Source: Bosea sp. AS-1
GTDB taxonomy: Bacteria > Pseudomonadota > Alphaproteobacteria > Rhizobiales > Beijerinckiaceae
DNA length: 64,000 nt
Assembly (NCBI RefSeq): GCF_002220095.1
Contig: NZ_CP022372.1
Location: 1,770,501-1,834,500, forward strand
Direction of reading: 5' to 3'
Each line of letters starts with the position of its first letter. Within the stretch, counting starts at the first letter, position 1. Both the position numbers and the translations under genes were made by a program. Below the pieces are notes generated by a model. It made no database searches, was not told the DNA's origin, and saw only the letters and a program-made list of their open reading frames with translations. Shown here in pieces: positions 44,476 through 53,671 of the stretch.

Positions 44476-44768
44476 CTTCCGACGAGCTGACCAAGCGCGC
44501 CTGCGCCCTGCTCGAGGCCTCGGTTCACAACGGTACGCCGCGCCTGGCGCCGACGACCTGCGTCAGGCTTGTCGCGACCATCGAGTCCGTTGCAGACACC
44601 CCCTGGGTCGAGGCGATCAAGCAGCGGGCCAAGGCGAATGCCGAGCAGGCGCTGCGCGAACTCGAGGCTGCTGTGGCCCGGGACGAGGCTCTTCGGGTCA
44701 AGGCGGAAACCGAAGCGACCCGCGAACAAGCCGGCATCGTCGGAGCTGCGTTTCACAAGCCGCAGTGA
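44472..44768 (+). CDS. small helical protein overlapping the previous gene
   Basis: A 98-residue protein with GTG start overlapping the stop of the upstream gene (GTGA). Sequence: MTSDELTKRACALLEASVHN, a helix AKANAEQALRELEAAVARDE, and a short tail. It is probably translated by coupling. A good terminator follows at 44787-44814. Unknown family. Confidence 0.6.
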   Translation: MTSDELTKRACALLEASVHNGTPRLAPTTCVRLVATIESVADTPWVEAIKQRAKANAEQALRELEAAVARDEALRVKAETEATREQAGIVGAAFHKPQ

Positions 44769-44786
44769 TCCGATCGACAGGCTAAC

Positions 44787-44814
44787 AAAAGGCCCGGCGT
44801 AGGCCGGGCCTTTT
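44787..44814. terminator. bidirectional terminator between convergent genes
   Basis: Arms aaggcccggc and gccgggcctt with a 2-nt loop, flanked by aaa and tttt. It serves the two small genes from the left and the gene from 45638 from the right, whose last codons lie at 44814. Confidence 0.8.
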
Positions 44815-45638
44815 CATGTCCAGACTTCGCGCATGACGCGTTCGAGCTCGACAACGCGGCAATCGTCGATGCCGATCTCGGCGATCCAGTCGGTATAGCC
44901 ATCGAGAACAGAGCCCTTGGGCCCTGCGATGATCGTCGCGATGCCCATCTGGTGGGCGAGCAGGATCAGGCCGGCGTCGCTGGCGAACCTCGCCTTCTGA
45001 TCGTTCGTGCCGAGGCGCGGCGGCAAGACGATCACGCCGAGTTCGTGATCGCCTTCGCCCTGAAAGAACAGGTCGAATTTGCCGAAAGGCGGAAGCGATC
45101 GGGGCGTCGATTGAAGCCCTCGTATCCAGGGTTCGATGTCCTCGATCTTCCCGCGCACGGCGTCGAGGTAGTCCGGCGTCGGTGGAGCGCTCACTTTCGA
45201 TCCGCCATGATGCTGCGAGGATTCGTAGCCGGCCCGGATCTGGGCGAGCGTGAGGTTGCCGGCATGGTATTGTTTGGCTGCTTCTGATGCCGCGTGGCGA
45301 TCGCGTGGATGCCAGCGCGAGATCACGTCGGTGACGTTATAAGAGCTTCTCTCCAAACATTTCGCCAGTTCGCTGTCGTCGGCACGAACGGATTGGATGA
45401 AGCGCCAGCCGTGAACGAGGCGCCGGACATGCTGCTCTGTGGTGCCGCGCTCCTGCGCTACATCCCATAGCGCCGCTGTACGGTCAGTCCCTGTTCCTGT
45501 CTGGAGCGCTCGCTCCGCCGCGTTCGCGATGCCGATCCAGTCTGCGACAACATTTGGGTTCAGGCGCTTGCGTGCCACGTCGGTTCCGTCCGATATCTTG
45601 CTTAATATGGGCGCTTTAAATCGCAACAAACTACACAT
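44814..45638 (-). CDS. HTH-containing hypothetical protein of the mobilisable segment
   Basis: A 274-residue protein. I use ATG 45638 (MCSLLRFKAPILSKISDG); a TTG nearer SKISDGTD is possible. The region TAALWDVAQERGTTEQHVRRLVHG looks like a helix-turn-helix. The rest includes RWHPRDRHAASEAAKQYHAG, a DLFFQGEGDHELGVIVLPPR beta stretch, and VVELERVMREVW. It may be a plasmid partition or regulator protein, but no ParB box motif is seen. A direct repeat at its start may be its site. Confidence 0.6.
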   Translation of the reverse strand: MCSLLRFKAPILSKISDGTDVARKRLNPNVVADWIGIANAAERALQTGTGTDRTAALWDVAQERGTTEQHVRRLVHGWRFIQSVRADDSELAKCLERSSYNVTDVISRWHPRDRHAASEAAKQYHAGNLTLAQIRAGYESSQHHGGSKVSAPPTPDYLDAVRGKIEDIEPWIRGLQSTPRSLPPFGKFDLFFQGEGDHELGVIVLPPRLGTNDQKARFASDAGLILLAHQMGIATIIAGPKGSVLDGYTDWIAEIGIDDCRVVELERVMREVWT

Positions 45639-45655
45639 ATGACAAGGGCGCTTTA
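45609..45655. repeat. direct repeat at the start of the HTH gene
   Basis: gggcgcttta occurs at 45609-45618 and 45646-45655, 37 bp apart start to start. It spans the start codon at 45638. This spacing (3.5 helix turns) suggests an operator or iteron-like site for the encoded HTH protein. Confidence 0.5.
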
Positions 45656-45959
45656 GCCCGCGCTCTCTGCAAGAGGACCAAATTCCCGAAATCCGAGAGT
45701 AAGCTGACCCGCAATTAAGGCACCGCCGAAACCGAGGGCAAAAAAGCCAGCGTTTCAAAGGGTCGCGGGTGAAACTTCGCCAGGCCATCGCGAACTGAGC
45801 GCCGAAATCGCTCCGACGCAGCACCCTAAACAGCTCACGGGGGAGATTCCGGCATGACCGATTGGGCTCAGGTCGGCTAACCTTCTTCGCTCTTGGAGAA
45901 CTGCGTGATTTCAAAGGTCCGGTTCAGCGAGATGGCCGGCTGCGGCCCGCGATGGCGGA
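45656..45959. other. intergenic stretch between mobilisable segment and efflux operon
   Basis: No gene supported. This is the likely right boundary of the mobilisable segment. I see no terminal inverted repeat or target duplication. A possible weak frame on the minus strand (RRSDFGAQFAMAWRSF) is not supported. Confidence 0.4.
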
Positions 45960-47555
45960 TCAACTGTCCCGTCTCGGTGGTCGCTTGTTGAACCGGACGA
46001 GCGCGATCTTAACAGCGACGAGTACCGGAACTGCGGCCACAAATAGTAAAGCCACTGCGATGAAGGCCGTGTTGAATGCGATCACGGTTGATTGCACTGC
46101 GACTGCCTTACCCAACAGGCTTCTGGCGCCTTGGACGGCAGCCGCAGTGTCCAGCCCCTTCCCGGAGAGCATGGTCGCCACGGCTGTCAGCCGCTCGTTT
46201 ACCGCTAGGCTCCCCGAACTGATATGAGCATTGAGCACAGTGGCATTGGCGACAAGGTTCCGGTCGATCAGCGTCTGGAGCGCGGCGACGCCTATCAGGC
46301 CGCCGACCTGTCGGCCCATATTGAAGATGCCGATGCCGGAAGCGAGGGCATGGCGACCGAGATTGCCGAAGGCGATCAGCGTGATCGACAGGAAAAGAAA
46401 GCCAAGACCGAAGCCGCGCAGCAGAACCGCCGACATCATATCGGCGGTGCCACTTTCGCTGGTCGAACCGGACAGCATCCACATTGCCGTCATGACCATG
46501 AGGATTCCGAATGGCACGGTGGCGATCGGCGGAATTCGGCGGAACTGCATGAGCACGGCCGCAACGAGAAGCGCGGCGATGAAGGGCGCGCCGCTCGGCA
46601 GCAGGAGTTGCCCCGCAGCTGTCGGCGTGAACCCCAGGACGGACGCTGCGAAAGCGGGAATGAGATAAGCGCTTCCGAAAAGCGCCGCCCCGGCCACGAA
46701 GCTGACGATGAAGGCGAAAAGAAAATCCTGGGATCGAAAACAGGTGAAGGTGAGTAGCCCTCTATCCTTCGCCGCCGCCTGCTGCAGGATGAAACCGACA
46801 AAGGCCACCGCACCGAGCCCACTCAGCCATCCTATCCTCGGTTCTTCGAACCAGTTCCAGCGACTACCCTGGCTAAGAACGTAGGAGAAGCAGAATTGGG
46901 CAGTGGAAATAAGAACGATGCCAAGCCAATCGAAAGGGCGTTTGGCGCCGCCAGTGCTCTGGGGGCTTTCCGCGAGCATGAGGATACCGGCTCCCGCCAG
47001 GGCGAACGGTACGGCACAGAAGAAAACCCAGCTCCACGATTGAATGTCGAGCAACCAGCCCTGAAGAGCGGGCGCCGCCGTAGCAGGCGCGACGACCGCT
47101 CCCATGGCAAACAGAGCCTGCAGGATGGGCTGAAAGCGGCGCGGATACGCGATGAAAAGGAGCGTTTGTCCCGCGACGAGCAGAGTGCCGCCTGAAAAGC
47201 CCTGCGCGATCCGTAGTGCTATCAGAAGGTCCAGGCGGGTGGTGGCGGGGGCGACGGCGCAGGCGAGCCCCATCAGCAGGCTCGCCCCTACCAGCAGGCG
47301 ACGCACCTCGATCCGGCTGGACAGCGCATGGGCGGTCGTGAAGGCGATCAGCTTTGATGTCGTGTAGCCAACATCGAGCCACGCGAACTCGTCGGGCGTC
47401 GCATGAATGTCTCCGATGATATTGTTGCGCCCCAGCGAGAGAATCGTGCCCGTGATTGCTTCTGCCAGCGTCGTCAGCAAGATGCCCGCAACCATCAACG
47501 TGCCGGACACGACGTGGTTGCGATCGGAGATGATCCTGGGAAGGAGCACGGTCAT
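45960..47555 (-). CDS. MFS efflux transporter, DHA2/EmrB type
   Basis: A 531-residue protein with 14 membrane segments. Motif A-like ARIDVRRLLVG appears as SSRIEVRRLLVGASLLMG; motif C-like ends with GFSGGTLLVAGQTLLFIAYP. Exports drugs or toxic organic acids using the proton gradient. It overlaps the upstream HlyD gene by 4 nt, so they make a tripartite pump in which the outer-membrane part is encoded elsewhere. Start ATG 47555. Confidence 0.87.
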   Translation of the reverse strand: MTVLLPRIISDRNHVVSGTLMVAGILLTTLAEAITGTILSLGRNNIIGDIHATPDEFAWLDVGYTTSKLIAFTTAHALSSRIEVRRLLVGASLLMGLACAVAPATTRLDLLIALRIAQGFSGGTLLVAGQTLLFIAYPRRFQPILQALFAMGAVVAPATAAPALQGWLLDIQSWSWVFFCAVPFALAGAGILMLAESPQSTGGAKRPFDWLGIVLISTAQFCFSYVLSQGSRWNWFEEPRIGWLSGLGAVAFVGFILQQAAAKDRGLLTFTCFRSQDFLFAFIVSFVAGAALFGSAYLIPAFAASVLGFTPTAAGQLLLPSGAPFIAALLVAAVLMQFRRIPPIATVPFGILMVMTAMWMLSGSTSESGTADMMSAVLLRGFGLGFLFLSITLIAFGNLGRHALASGIGIFNMGRQVGGLIGVAALQTLIDRNLVANATVLNAHISSGSLAVNERLTAVATMLSGKGLDTAAAVQGARSLLGKAVAVQSTVIAFNTAFIAVALLFVAAVPVLVAVKIALVRFNKRPPRRDS

Positions 47556-48580
47556 CTCGCGTCCGACAAATCAATCGAGACGCGAGCCGAGAGGCCGGGG
47601 ACGAGGCGGCCGGCTGGCGGATAGTCGATAAAGCGAATCTTGACCGGTACCCGTTGCACGACGCGGACGAAATTCCCGGTAGCGTTGTCAGCGGGCAGAA
47701 GGCTGAAGGAGGAGCCGCTGCCGGGGGCAAAGCTGTCAACGGTGCCCTGGAAAACTTCGTCAGGATAGCCGTCGACCGTGATATGCAACCGCTGCCCCGT
47801 CTGGATGTGCGCGATCTGCGTCTCCTTGAAATTCGCCACGATCCATAAATCGGTCACCGGAACCAGATCCAGAAGCGCTACTCCGGGGGCGACGAGCCTT
47901 CCGACACGGATCTGGCGATTGCCGACCACGCCATCGATCGGCGCACGGACAACAGTGTTGTCGAGATCGATCTGCGCCAGCTCACGCGCCGCCTGCGCCT
48001 GCGCTACGGAGGCTGTTGCGGCCTCGCGCTGAGCGGCCAGAACAACCAGACGCTGCCGCTGCGCCTCCGTCGTCGCGGTGCCCGCCGACACACCTGCTTC
48101 GGCTCGCGATCGTGCGGCTTCAGCCTCGTCGAGTTGCGCCTGGCTGACAGCTCCACGTTGAACGAGCTCGCTGCGGCGATCCCAGCCTCGCCGCGCCAGG
48201 CTCAGTTCCGCCTCAGCCGATCGATAATGCGCCTCAGCCTGTCGAATGAGAGCATGCTGGAGCTGGATTTCGGCATCGACATTGGTAACGCGGGCCTGCG
48301 CGGCCTCGACATTGGCGACAGCTTGCGCCAGCCGCGCGCGATAATCCCGGTCGTCTATCCGGAACAGTATTTCGCCCCTGCGGACGGCCTGATTGTCTTC
48401 CACCTCGACGATCGTGACATAGCCGGCGACCTTCGGCGCAAGCGATGTCACGTCTCCCCTAACATAAGCATTGTCCGTGAAGATTTTTTCGCTCGAGCTC
48501 CGTGCCCAGCCGCCCGCGACCGCTGCCACGGCAGCAAAGCATAGCGACAGTCCGGCGATTTTCTTCCTGGGCAGGGTCAC
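47552..48580 (-). CDS. HlyD/EmrA-family membrane fusion protein
   Basis: A 342-residue periplasmic adaptor: N-terminal anchor (IAGLSLCFAAVAAVAGGWAR), TDNAYVRGDVTSLAPKVAGY, then VEDNQAVRRGEILFRIDDRD (lipoyl half), a helical hairpin, then a barrel with APIDGVVGNRQIRVGRLVAP. It links the inner-membrane pump to an outer-membrane channel. It is divergent from the TetR gene at 48675 across palindromes. Confidence 0.9.
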   Translation of the reverse strand: MTLPRKKIAGLSLCFAAVAAVAGGWARSSSEKIFTDNAYVRGDVTSLAPKVAGYVTIVEVEDNQAVRRGEILFRIDDRDYRARLAQAVANVEAAQARVTNVDAEIQLQHALIRQAEAHYRSAEAELSLARRGWDRRSELVQRGAVSQAQLDEAEAARSRAEAGVSAGTATTEAQRQRLVVLAAQREAATASVAQAQAARELAQIDLDNTVVRAPIDGVVGNRQIRVGRLVAPGVALLDLVPVTDLWIVANFKETQIAHIQTGQRLHITVDGYPDEVFQGTVDSFAPGSGSSFSLLPADNATGNFVRVVQRVPVKIRFIDYPPAGRLVPGLSARVSIDLSDAR

Positions 48581-48592
48581 GGCGCAGCCTTT

Positions 48593-48645
48593 GGTAATTA
48601 TCGTTACCGTTGACTGTTATGGTAATCAGAATTACCGGTCAACGG
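48593..48645. promoter_or_regulatory. nested palindromes between efflux operon and TetR gene
   Basis: ggtaattatcgttacc (48593-48608; 5 of 6 pairs) and ggtaatcagaattacc (48621-48636; 6 of 6) are two copies of one inverted motif, 28 bp apart. The second is enclosed by ccgttgac (48607-48614) and gtcaacgg (48638-48645), a perfect 8-bp pair. These are probable TetR operators. Confidence 0.7.
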
Positions 48646-48674
48646 CGTGTTTCTGGAAAGGACCGAGACGTCCG

Positions 48675-49349
48675 GTGAATGCATCGAAAGAAGAGCAATC
48701 GAGCGTGCGCCGGGAGGCGCTGCTCAGGGCAGCGGCCGAGGAGTTCTTCGAGCGCGGGTACGTCGCGACGAGCATCGACGCGATCATAATGCGCGCTGGC
48801 GGATCGAAACGTAATATCTACAACGAGTTCGGCAACAAGGAGGGGCTCTTTCTGGCCCTCGTGCAGGAGAATGCGGATGCAGCGCTCTCCTCTTTGGAGT
48901 TTGACGAAATCGATAGCCCCGATCTGCGTGAAACATTGATCAGGTTCGGCCGGAACCTGCTGGCCGTCTACATGTCGCCTACCCTGATCGGCATCTACCG
49001 CACCATCGTCACGGAGGCCAACCGCTTCCCTGATCTTGCCAGATCCTTCTACGAGCGCGGCCCGGACCGCGCTACACGGCGACTTGCGGGCGTCCTCGAG
49101 GCCGCGAAGCAGCGGGGAGAGATCGAATCGGACGACACCCTGCAGCTGGCGGGCCATTTTGTCGGGATGATCCGCGACAATCTGCATCTGCAGGTCATTC
49201 TCGGCCTGCGCTCCCCGCCATCGGTCGACGAAGCTCGGCAGGCCGTGATCTCGGCCGTCGAAGTCTTCCTGCACGGTGTGTTTCGGCGGAACTCTGCGCA
49301 GATGGCCGATCGTGCCGATACGCCTCTCGGCATTGGTGATGCCGGATAG
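48675..49349 (+). CDS. TetR-family regulator of the efflux operon
   Basis: A 224-residue repressor starting at GTG 48675 (VNASKEEQSS). HTH: TSIDAIIMRAGGSKRNIYNE, then FGNKEGLFLALVQENADAAL. C-terminal ligand domain with YMSPTLIGIYRTIVTEANRF, DLARSFYERGPDRATRRL, typical of AcrR/TetR_C subgroup. It is divergent from the EmrAB-like genes with palindromes between, so it likely represses them. Confidence 0.9.
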   Translation: MNASKEEQSSVRREALLRAAAEEFFERGYVATSIDAIIMRAGGSKRNIYNEFGNKEGLFLALVQENADAALSSLEFDEIDSPDLRETLIRFGRNLLAVYMSPTLIGIYRTIVTEANRFPDLARSFYERGPDRATRRLAGVLEAAKQRGEIESDDTLQLAGHFVGMIRDNLHLQVILGLRSPPSVDEARQAVISAVEVFLHGVFRRNSAQMADRADTPLGIGDAG

Positions 49350-49580
49350 GCGGATCGATGATCGGCCATTCGCATGCTCTTTGCTGGCACGAAAAGCATT
49401 GCGAATCTCGTGCTCGCTCAAGTTGTCCCGCTTCATCACCATTTGGATGAGCGTGTCAGCCAAAAGCTCTTCAAGCGTAGGTTCGAGTACCTCGCACATA
49501 TCTTCCCCGATCATGATATTGAGGTGCCGAAGCGGCTAGTGAAAGCCGCTTCGGACAATCAACTCATAGAGCGGCCGCCG

Positions 49581-49934
49581 TCATTTGAACGGAGCAGGGC
49601 GCGCGCTGCGAGAGGACATGATTTGAGACGCCGCGATTACCGCGACGGAGAGCCCCAACCCGACATGCAGCCACATTGGAGTTGCTATGGCGCCAAATCC
49701 CAGCGCCAAAGGAGCAACTACCGCCCAGGAGCCTAGGATGAGATTATAGCGGGCGGCGCTACTCTGGTTTCGATAGAGTGCGATCGCCGAAAAACATATG
49801 ATCAATCCGCCGGTGACGGCCGCATTCCACGCAGCCAGCTGTGATCCGGCGTTCATAATTGAGGCGCAAGCCAGAACGGCTCCGAGGACCAAGTTAATCC
49901 ACTCCGGGCCCTTGCTCAGTTCTTTGTTTCTCAT
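49581..49934 (-). CDS. SPW-repeat membrane protein
   Basis: A 117-residue protein with four membrane segments. WINLVLGAVLACASIMNAGS and GSWAVVAPLALGFGAIATPM are diverged SPW motifs; WNAAVTGGLIICFSAIALYR is the partner segment. Start ATG 49934 behind aggatttt. Alone in its transcript. Family function unknown. Confidence 0.75.
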   Translation of the reverse strand: MRNKELSKGPEWINLVLGAVLACASIMNAGSQLAAWNAAVTGGLIICFSAIALYRNQSSAARYNLILGSWAVVAPLALGFGAIATPMWLHVGLGLSVAVIAASQIMSSRSARPAPFK

Positions 49935-50418
49935 GCCAAAATCCTATTTTCGGAATTGGAACGTCTCTTGATTTGCAGGAGTTCCAATACGAACATAGTT
50001 CTTGTATTTGTGTACGATTTTATACTATCGTTTTGATAAATTCCCTGAGCGAAAAGGCGGGATGGATATTATATGCGTTCGGGTTTACCTAATCTATTGA
50101 TTAGGGGAGGCGCTATTTTCAGATACCTGCGCAAAATGTGTGGCGCGTTCTCATCCGGCGGTATCGTGGACCTACCGCAACCCTGACGCTGAGCCTTGCC
50201 GACCAATTCTCACATGACGGGTTGCCAGCATTCCGGTTGAATAGGGGGGCTTTGAAGGCGCCTAGACGCGCCGTTAGAGATCGAGCGCTTCGTCAACGGC
50301 TGCTGTGCCGTTGCGCGGCGGGCCGTGCGCCAGGAGAAGAGCGAGCCGCTCCTCGATGAAATTCAGTCTTGGCTGCTGCGCGAGCGCGAAACCATTTCGC
50401 GGCCCCTGAGGCTCCCGG
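49935..50418. other. AT-rich intergenic region with an IS66 remnant
   Basis: AT-rich from 49950 to 50100 (tttgtgtacgattttatac, ttttgataaattcc), probably foreign DNA. The only coding trace is the transposase remnant from 50272. No intact gene is seen. Confidence 0.5.
50272..50410 (+). pseudogene. IS66-type transposase fragment
   Basis: About 46 codons in one frame read EIERFVNGCCAVARRAVRQE, then KSEPLLDEIQSWLLRERETI and SRPL. This has the spacing of the IS66 TnpC region in which RxxRQxxSxPL precedes a WL segment. Both sides are lost, and no terminal repeat is seen. Identification rests on this short match, so it is tentative. Confidence 0.5.
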
Positions 50419-51324
50419 TTACACACCTCGTCTTGTTCGAAGCGGCGTCGTTCCCATCGTCCGCTGAAAGGCGTAAGTGAACGAGCTCTGAGAACTATAG
50501 CCCGCTTGCGCAGCTACGGTTGCGATGGCGGAACCTGGGTCCTTCAGTGCCTTCTGCGCCAGTGCCATGCGCCAGTGTCTGACATATTCCATCGGTGCGC
50601 GGCCCAGGGACGAACGGAAACGAGCGGAAAACTGAGCCCGTGAAAGGTGGCTGATGGTCGCGAGGTCCGCCAGTCGCCAGTTGCGCCCGGGATCCTGGTG
50701 TATCGCTCTCAAGGCCATCCCGATTTTGGGATCGGATAAGGCCGCGAGCCAATGGCCGATCGGGCCGTCCGGTGCATTTCGCAGCACCTCGATGAAAATT
50801 ATCTGCATGATCTGCTTCGCCATTGCCGCCGCGCCGGGAGTATCGGAAAGAAGCTCTTCCTCGAGCGTTTCGACGAGCCAGCGCAGGCGCCCCGCGGCTT
50901 GGTGGCCCGCGCGGATGATGACGACCGGTGGCAGCGCCTCTCGCAGGAACGCAATACCGGAAAGCATCAAACGACCGCTGAGGCACCGAAATATGGGGCC
51001 GGCTCCCGAAAGCAGTTGGGCATATGTGCGCTTGGCTGAGCCCCCGAAGATATCGGCCGCGGGTCTGGGCAGGACGCCGCGTTCGCTTGCGATAACGAAC
51101 GCCAGGTTGGGGCCAACCAGAAAGCAGTCGCCGGCCCCCAGCTCCCATTGCTGGTCACCAATTTGAAGGAGACAGCGGCCCTCCTTGACGATGTTGCACT
51201 TGAGCGCGCGCGTTGGAAGGACATCGATGGCCCAGCGGCCTTGTGCCACGAGGCCCGTCGACATCGCTGCGTGGGCATCGACCACGTCCAGGAGTTGAGA
51301 AAGGGGGTCTTCGACGAGCGACAT
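50419..51324 (-). CDS. AraC-family transcriptional regulator with cupin-type sensor
   Basis: A 301-residue regulator. The N-terminal cupin_6-like sensor has CLLQIGDQQWELGAGDCFLV. C-terminal double HTH: LADLATISHLSRAQFSARFR and PGSAIATVAAQAGYSSQSSF, then TYAFQRTMGTTPLRTRR. It is divergent from the SDR gene at 51416 and probably regulates it. Start ATG 51324. Confidence 0.9.
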   Translation of the reverse strand: MSLVEDPLSQLLDVVDAHAAMSTGLVAQGRWAIDVLPTRALKCNIVKEGRCLLQIGDQQWELGAGDCFLVGPNLAFVIASERGVLPRPAADIFGGSAKRTYAQLLSGAGPIFRCLSGRLMLSGIAFLREALPPVVIIRAGHQAAGRLRWLVETLEEELLSDTPGAAAMAKQIMQIIFIEVLRNAPDGPIGHWLAALSDPKIGMALRAIHQDPGRNWRLADLATISHLSRAQFSARFRSSLGRAPMEYVRHWRMALAQKALKDPGSAIATVAAQAGYSSQSSFTYAFQRTMGTTPLRTRRGV

Positions 51325-51415
51325 AAGACGATCTCGATATTATTCAGGATAATCATATATGGGGCGTCTTGCGTGTGAGGCCCATCTCTTCTGTATGTCT
51401 CAACAGGAGAAGACC

Positions 51416-52381
51416 ATGCCTTGCCTCCAGAAGCCCCTCGGCACCCCGTTCAATGCCTTCACGAAAGCTGAAGAGGTTGCGCGCGATCACGACCTCTCCG
51501 GAAAGACCGCCATCGTGACCGGAGGCGCGTCGAATCTGGGCCGCGAGACGGTGCGGGTTCTCGCGTCGAAAGGAGCGAGTGTCATTGTCCCCGCCCGCGA
51601 TCAGGGGGCTGCACGACGCGATTTGTCAGGTATTCCGCGGGTGGAAATCATGCCCTTGGACCTGCTCGATCCGAGGTCGATACGGGACTTTGCCGCAGCT
51701 TTCCTCGGCCGGAAGACTGCCCTTGACCTGCTCATTCTCAGCGCCGGTGTCATGGCTACACCGTTGTTCCGGGACGACAACGGGCATGAGGGACAATTGG
51801 CCACCAACCATATCGGCCATTTTCGCCTGACGACGGCGTTGTGGCCCGCCTTGCGCTCGGCCAATGGCGCCCGTGTCGTCGTACTATCGTCGCGCGGGCA
51901 CCAACTCGGGGGCCTCGATCTCGGTGATCTCGATTTCGAGCACCGTCCTTACGATAAGTGGCTCGCCTATGGTCAGGCGAAAACGGCAAACGCGCTTTTT
52001 GCGGTCTCCCTCGATCTGCGCGGGCTCAACCATGGTGTCAGGGTGTTCTCTGTCCATCCCGGATCGATCCTCGGACCGCTGGCGCGGCATCTGACCCGCG
52101 AGGAGATCGACTCCTTCGGAGCGTTGAACAAGGACGGCACTGCCGTGGTCGATCCCGCCCGGGACATGAAGACCGCGGAACAGGGAGCGGCGACGACGAT
52201 CTGGTGTGCCACCGCGTCAGAGCTGGCGGGCTTTGGGGGTGTGTATTGTGAGGACTGCGACATTGCCCCGCTTGAGGAAGATGCCCGTTTCGGCGTGCGC
52301 CCCTTTGCCGTCGATCCGGCTGCCGCCGAAGCTCTGTGGGCTCGCACAAGGCTATGGACGGGCAGTGACTTGCCTGCCTGA
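51416..52381 (+). CDS. SDR-family oxidoreductase
   Basis: A 321-residue SDR. GGASNLGRETVRVLASKGAS is the nucleotide motif after TAIVTG. LLILSAGVMATPLF replaces the NNAG motif. Catalytic serine in VVVLSSRGHQLGGLDL, then Tyr and Lys in YGQAKTANALFAVSLDLR. The C-terminal part lengthens the fold as in retinol-dehydrogenase-like members. Start ATG 51416 behind caggagaag; an earlier ATG at 51395 is possible. Divergent from the AraC gene. Confidence 0.88.
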   Translation: MPCLQKPLGTPFNAFTKAEEVARDHDLSGKTAIVTGGASNLGRETVRVLASKGASVIVPARDQGAARRDLSGIPRVEIMPLDLLDPRSIRDFAAAFLGRKTALDLLILSAGVMATPLFRDDNGHEGQLATNHIGHFRLTTALWPALRSANGARVVVLSSRGHQLGGLDLGDLDFEHRPYDKWLAYGQAKTANALFAVSLDLRGLNHGVRVFSVHPGSILGPLARHLTREEIDSFGALNKDGTAVVDPARDMKTAEQGAATTIWCATASELAGFGGVYCEDCDIAPLEEDARFGVRPFAVDPAAAEALWARTRLWTGSDLPA

Positions 52382-52420
52382 TCGTGGGTGAAAGCTGCAT
52401 GCGTCGGCCGGTTGCAGGCA

Positions 52421-53671
52421 TCAGGATGCATGCTGTGAGCGCATCGCAACACCTGGAGTCGATGACGGGTGCGAACTCCAGGTGCCTTGTCGTCCAACCC
52501 GGCGGCCCAGTGCGAACAGGCGTTGCATGTACTCCCGATCAAACTCCGAGTTCGCGATTGCAGAAAACTCGCGCGGGATCGCCGTGAAACGCAGCTGAGC
52601 TCCGGCTGCTCTTGCCTGGGCGTCGAGGCGCGTCAGATCCGCGATCGACTGGTATTTCACGATCGTTGCGATAGCCCGTCGGGCGATTTTCAGCGCGCTC
52701 TCCTCCGTGACCGCAAAATCCGGTGCCAGCTTTCCATTGAGAATGACGAAGAGGCGCCGGTCGCGCACGCGTCCGAAATGACGTCGTTCGAACGCATTGA
52801 GACCGACGCCGGGCGGAGCAAATAAGAGCTGCGAGACGGTGCCGCCATCGATATGGAGTTCCTGCGTCGTCCTGCCTAATGCCTCAACATCGATCCGAAC
52901 GGGCGGAAAGACCGCGGGAATGGCGGCGGAGGCCAGCAGAACGTCGATCATGATCTCTCTGCGATCCGGGCGTTCGCTCGCAGCTATGGCCGAAATATCC
53001 CAGATGACCGGGCGCTGCGCATCGATGTTCGTGGTCTGGATCAGCAGCCGGCGACCGATCCGATATTCGGCAGCGATTGCGTCGACCACATGTTCGGTCA
53101 GATATCGTCCGATCAACGAGCGCAGCGGCTTGCTGTCGTACAGACTCCGCCCGACGACGCCGATCAGACCGAGATTGGTATAGATGTCACCGTCGCCGTA
53201 GAGCGTAAAAATCTGCTCCAGTTGCCCGTCGTATCGAGACCCGAGAAACGCGAATGGCGCCGCAAGGGCTCCGGTGCTGACCCCGGTGACGACCTCGAAA
53301 TGGGGACGGTCCCCCTTCTCAGTCCAGCCGACCAGAACGCCTGCGGCGTAAGCGCCGTCCGAACCTCCTCCTGAGATTGCGAGGAAATCGGCCCTGCGAC
53401 GGGAAGCCCGAGGGAATTGCGGGGACTGCATCGCGGATTTCAGGCTGTCATATTGGTGGTCGATGAGAGCCCGTGCCTCCGGCGTGAATTGGTCTCCCCA
53501 GGTGCGCGCCAACTTGACCTGTCCGATCTGTGCCGACGCGGCCAGCCCGGCGGGAACAGGTGCACGATCATGCGTGAGAACGCATCCGGACAGTGTGGAG
53601 CCGATCAGAATGATGGTGGCGGCCACCCTCCAGTCCGCACTACGAAAAGGCCCGGTCTTGTTCGGCTCCAT
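52421..53671 (-). CDS. patatin-like phospholipase, lipoprotein
   Basis: A 416-residue lipoprotein with lipobox LSGC at the end of the signal (ATIILIGSTLSGCVLTHD). Patatin motifs: SGGGSDGAYAAGVLVGW (oxyanion GGG), VTGVSTGALAAPFAFLG (GxSxG serine) and HIDGGTVSQLLF (Asp of the catalytic dyad). It should hydrolyse acyl ester bonds in phospholipids at the outer surface of the inner or outer membrane. Start ATG 53671. Confidence 0.87.
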   Translation of the reverse strand: MEPNKTGPFRSADWRVAATIILIGSTLSGCVLTHDRAPVPAGLAASAQIGQVKLARTWGDQFTPEARALIDHQYDSLKSAMQSPQFPRASRRRADFLAISGGGSDGAYAAGVLVGWTEKGDRPHFEVVTGVSTGALAAPFAFLGSRYDGQLEQIFTLYGDGDIYTNLGLIGVVGRSLYDSKPLRSLIGRYLTEHVVDAIAAEYRIGRRLLIQTTNIDAQRPVIWDISAIAASERPDRREIMIDVLLASAAIPAVFPPVRIDVEALGRTTQELHIDGGTVSQLLFAPPGVGLNAFERRHFGRVRDRRLFVILNGKLAPDFAVTEESALKIARRAIATIVKYQSIADLTRLDAQARAAGAQLRFTAIPREFSAIANSEFDREYMQRLFALGRRVGRQGTWSSHPSSTPGVAMRSQHAS

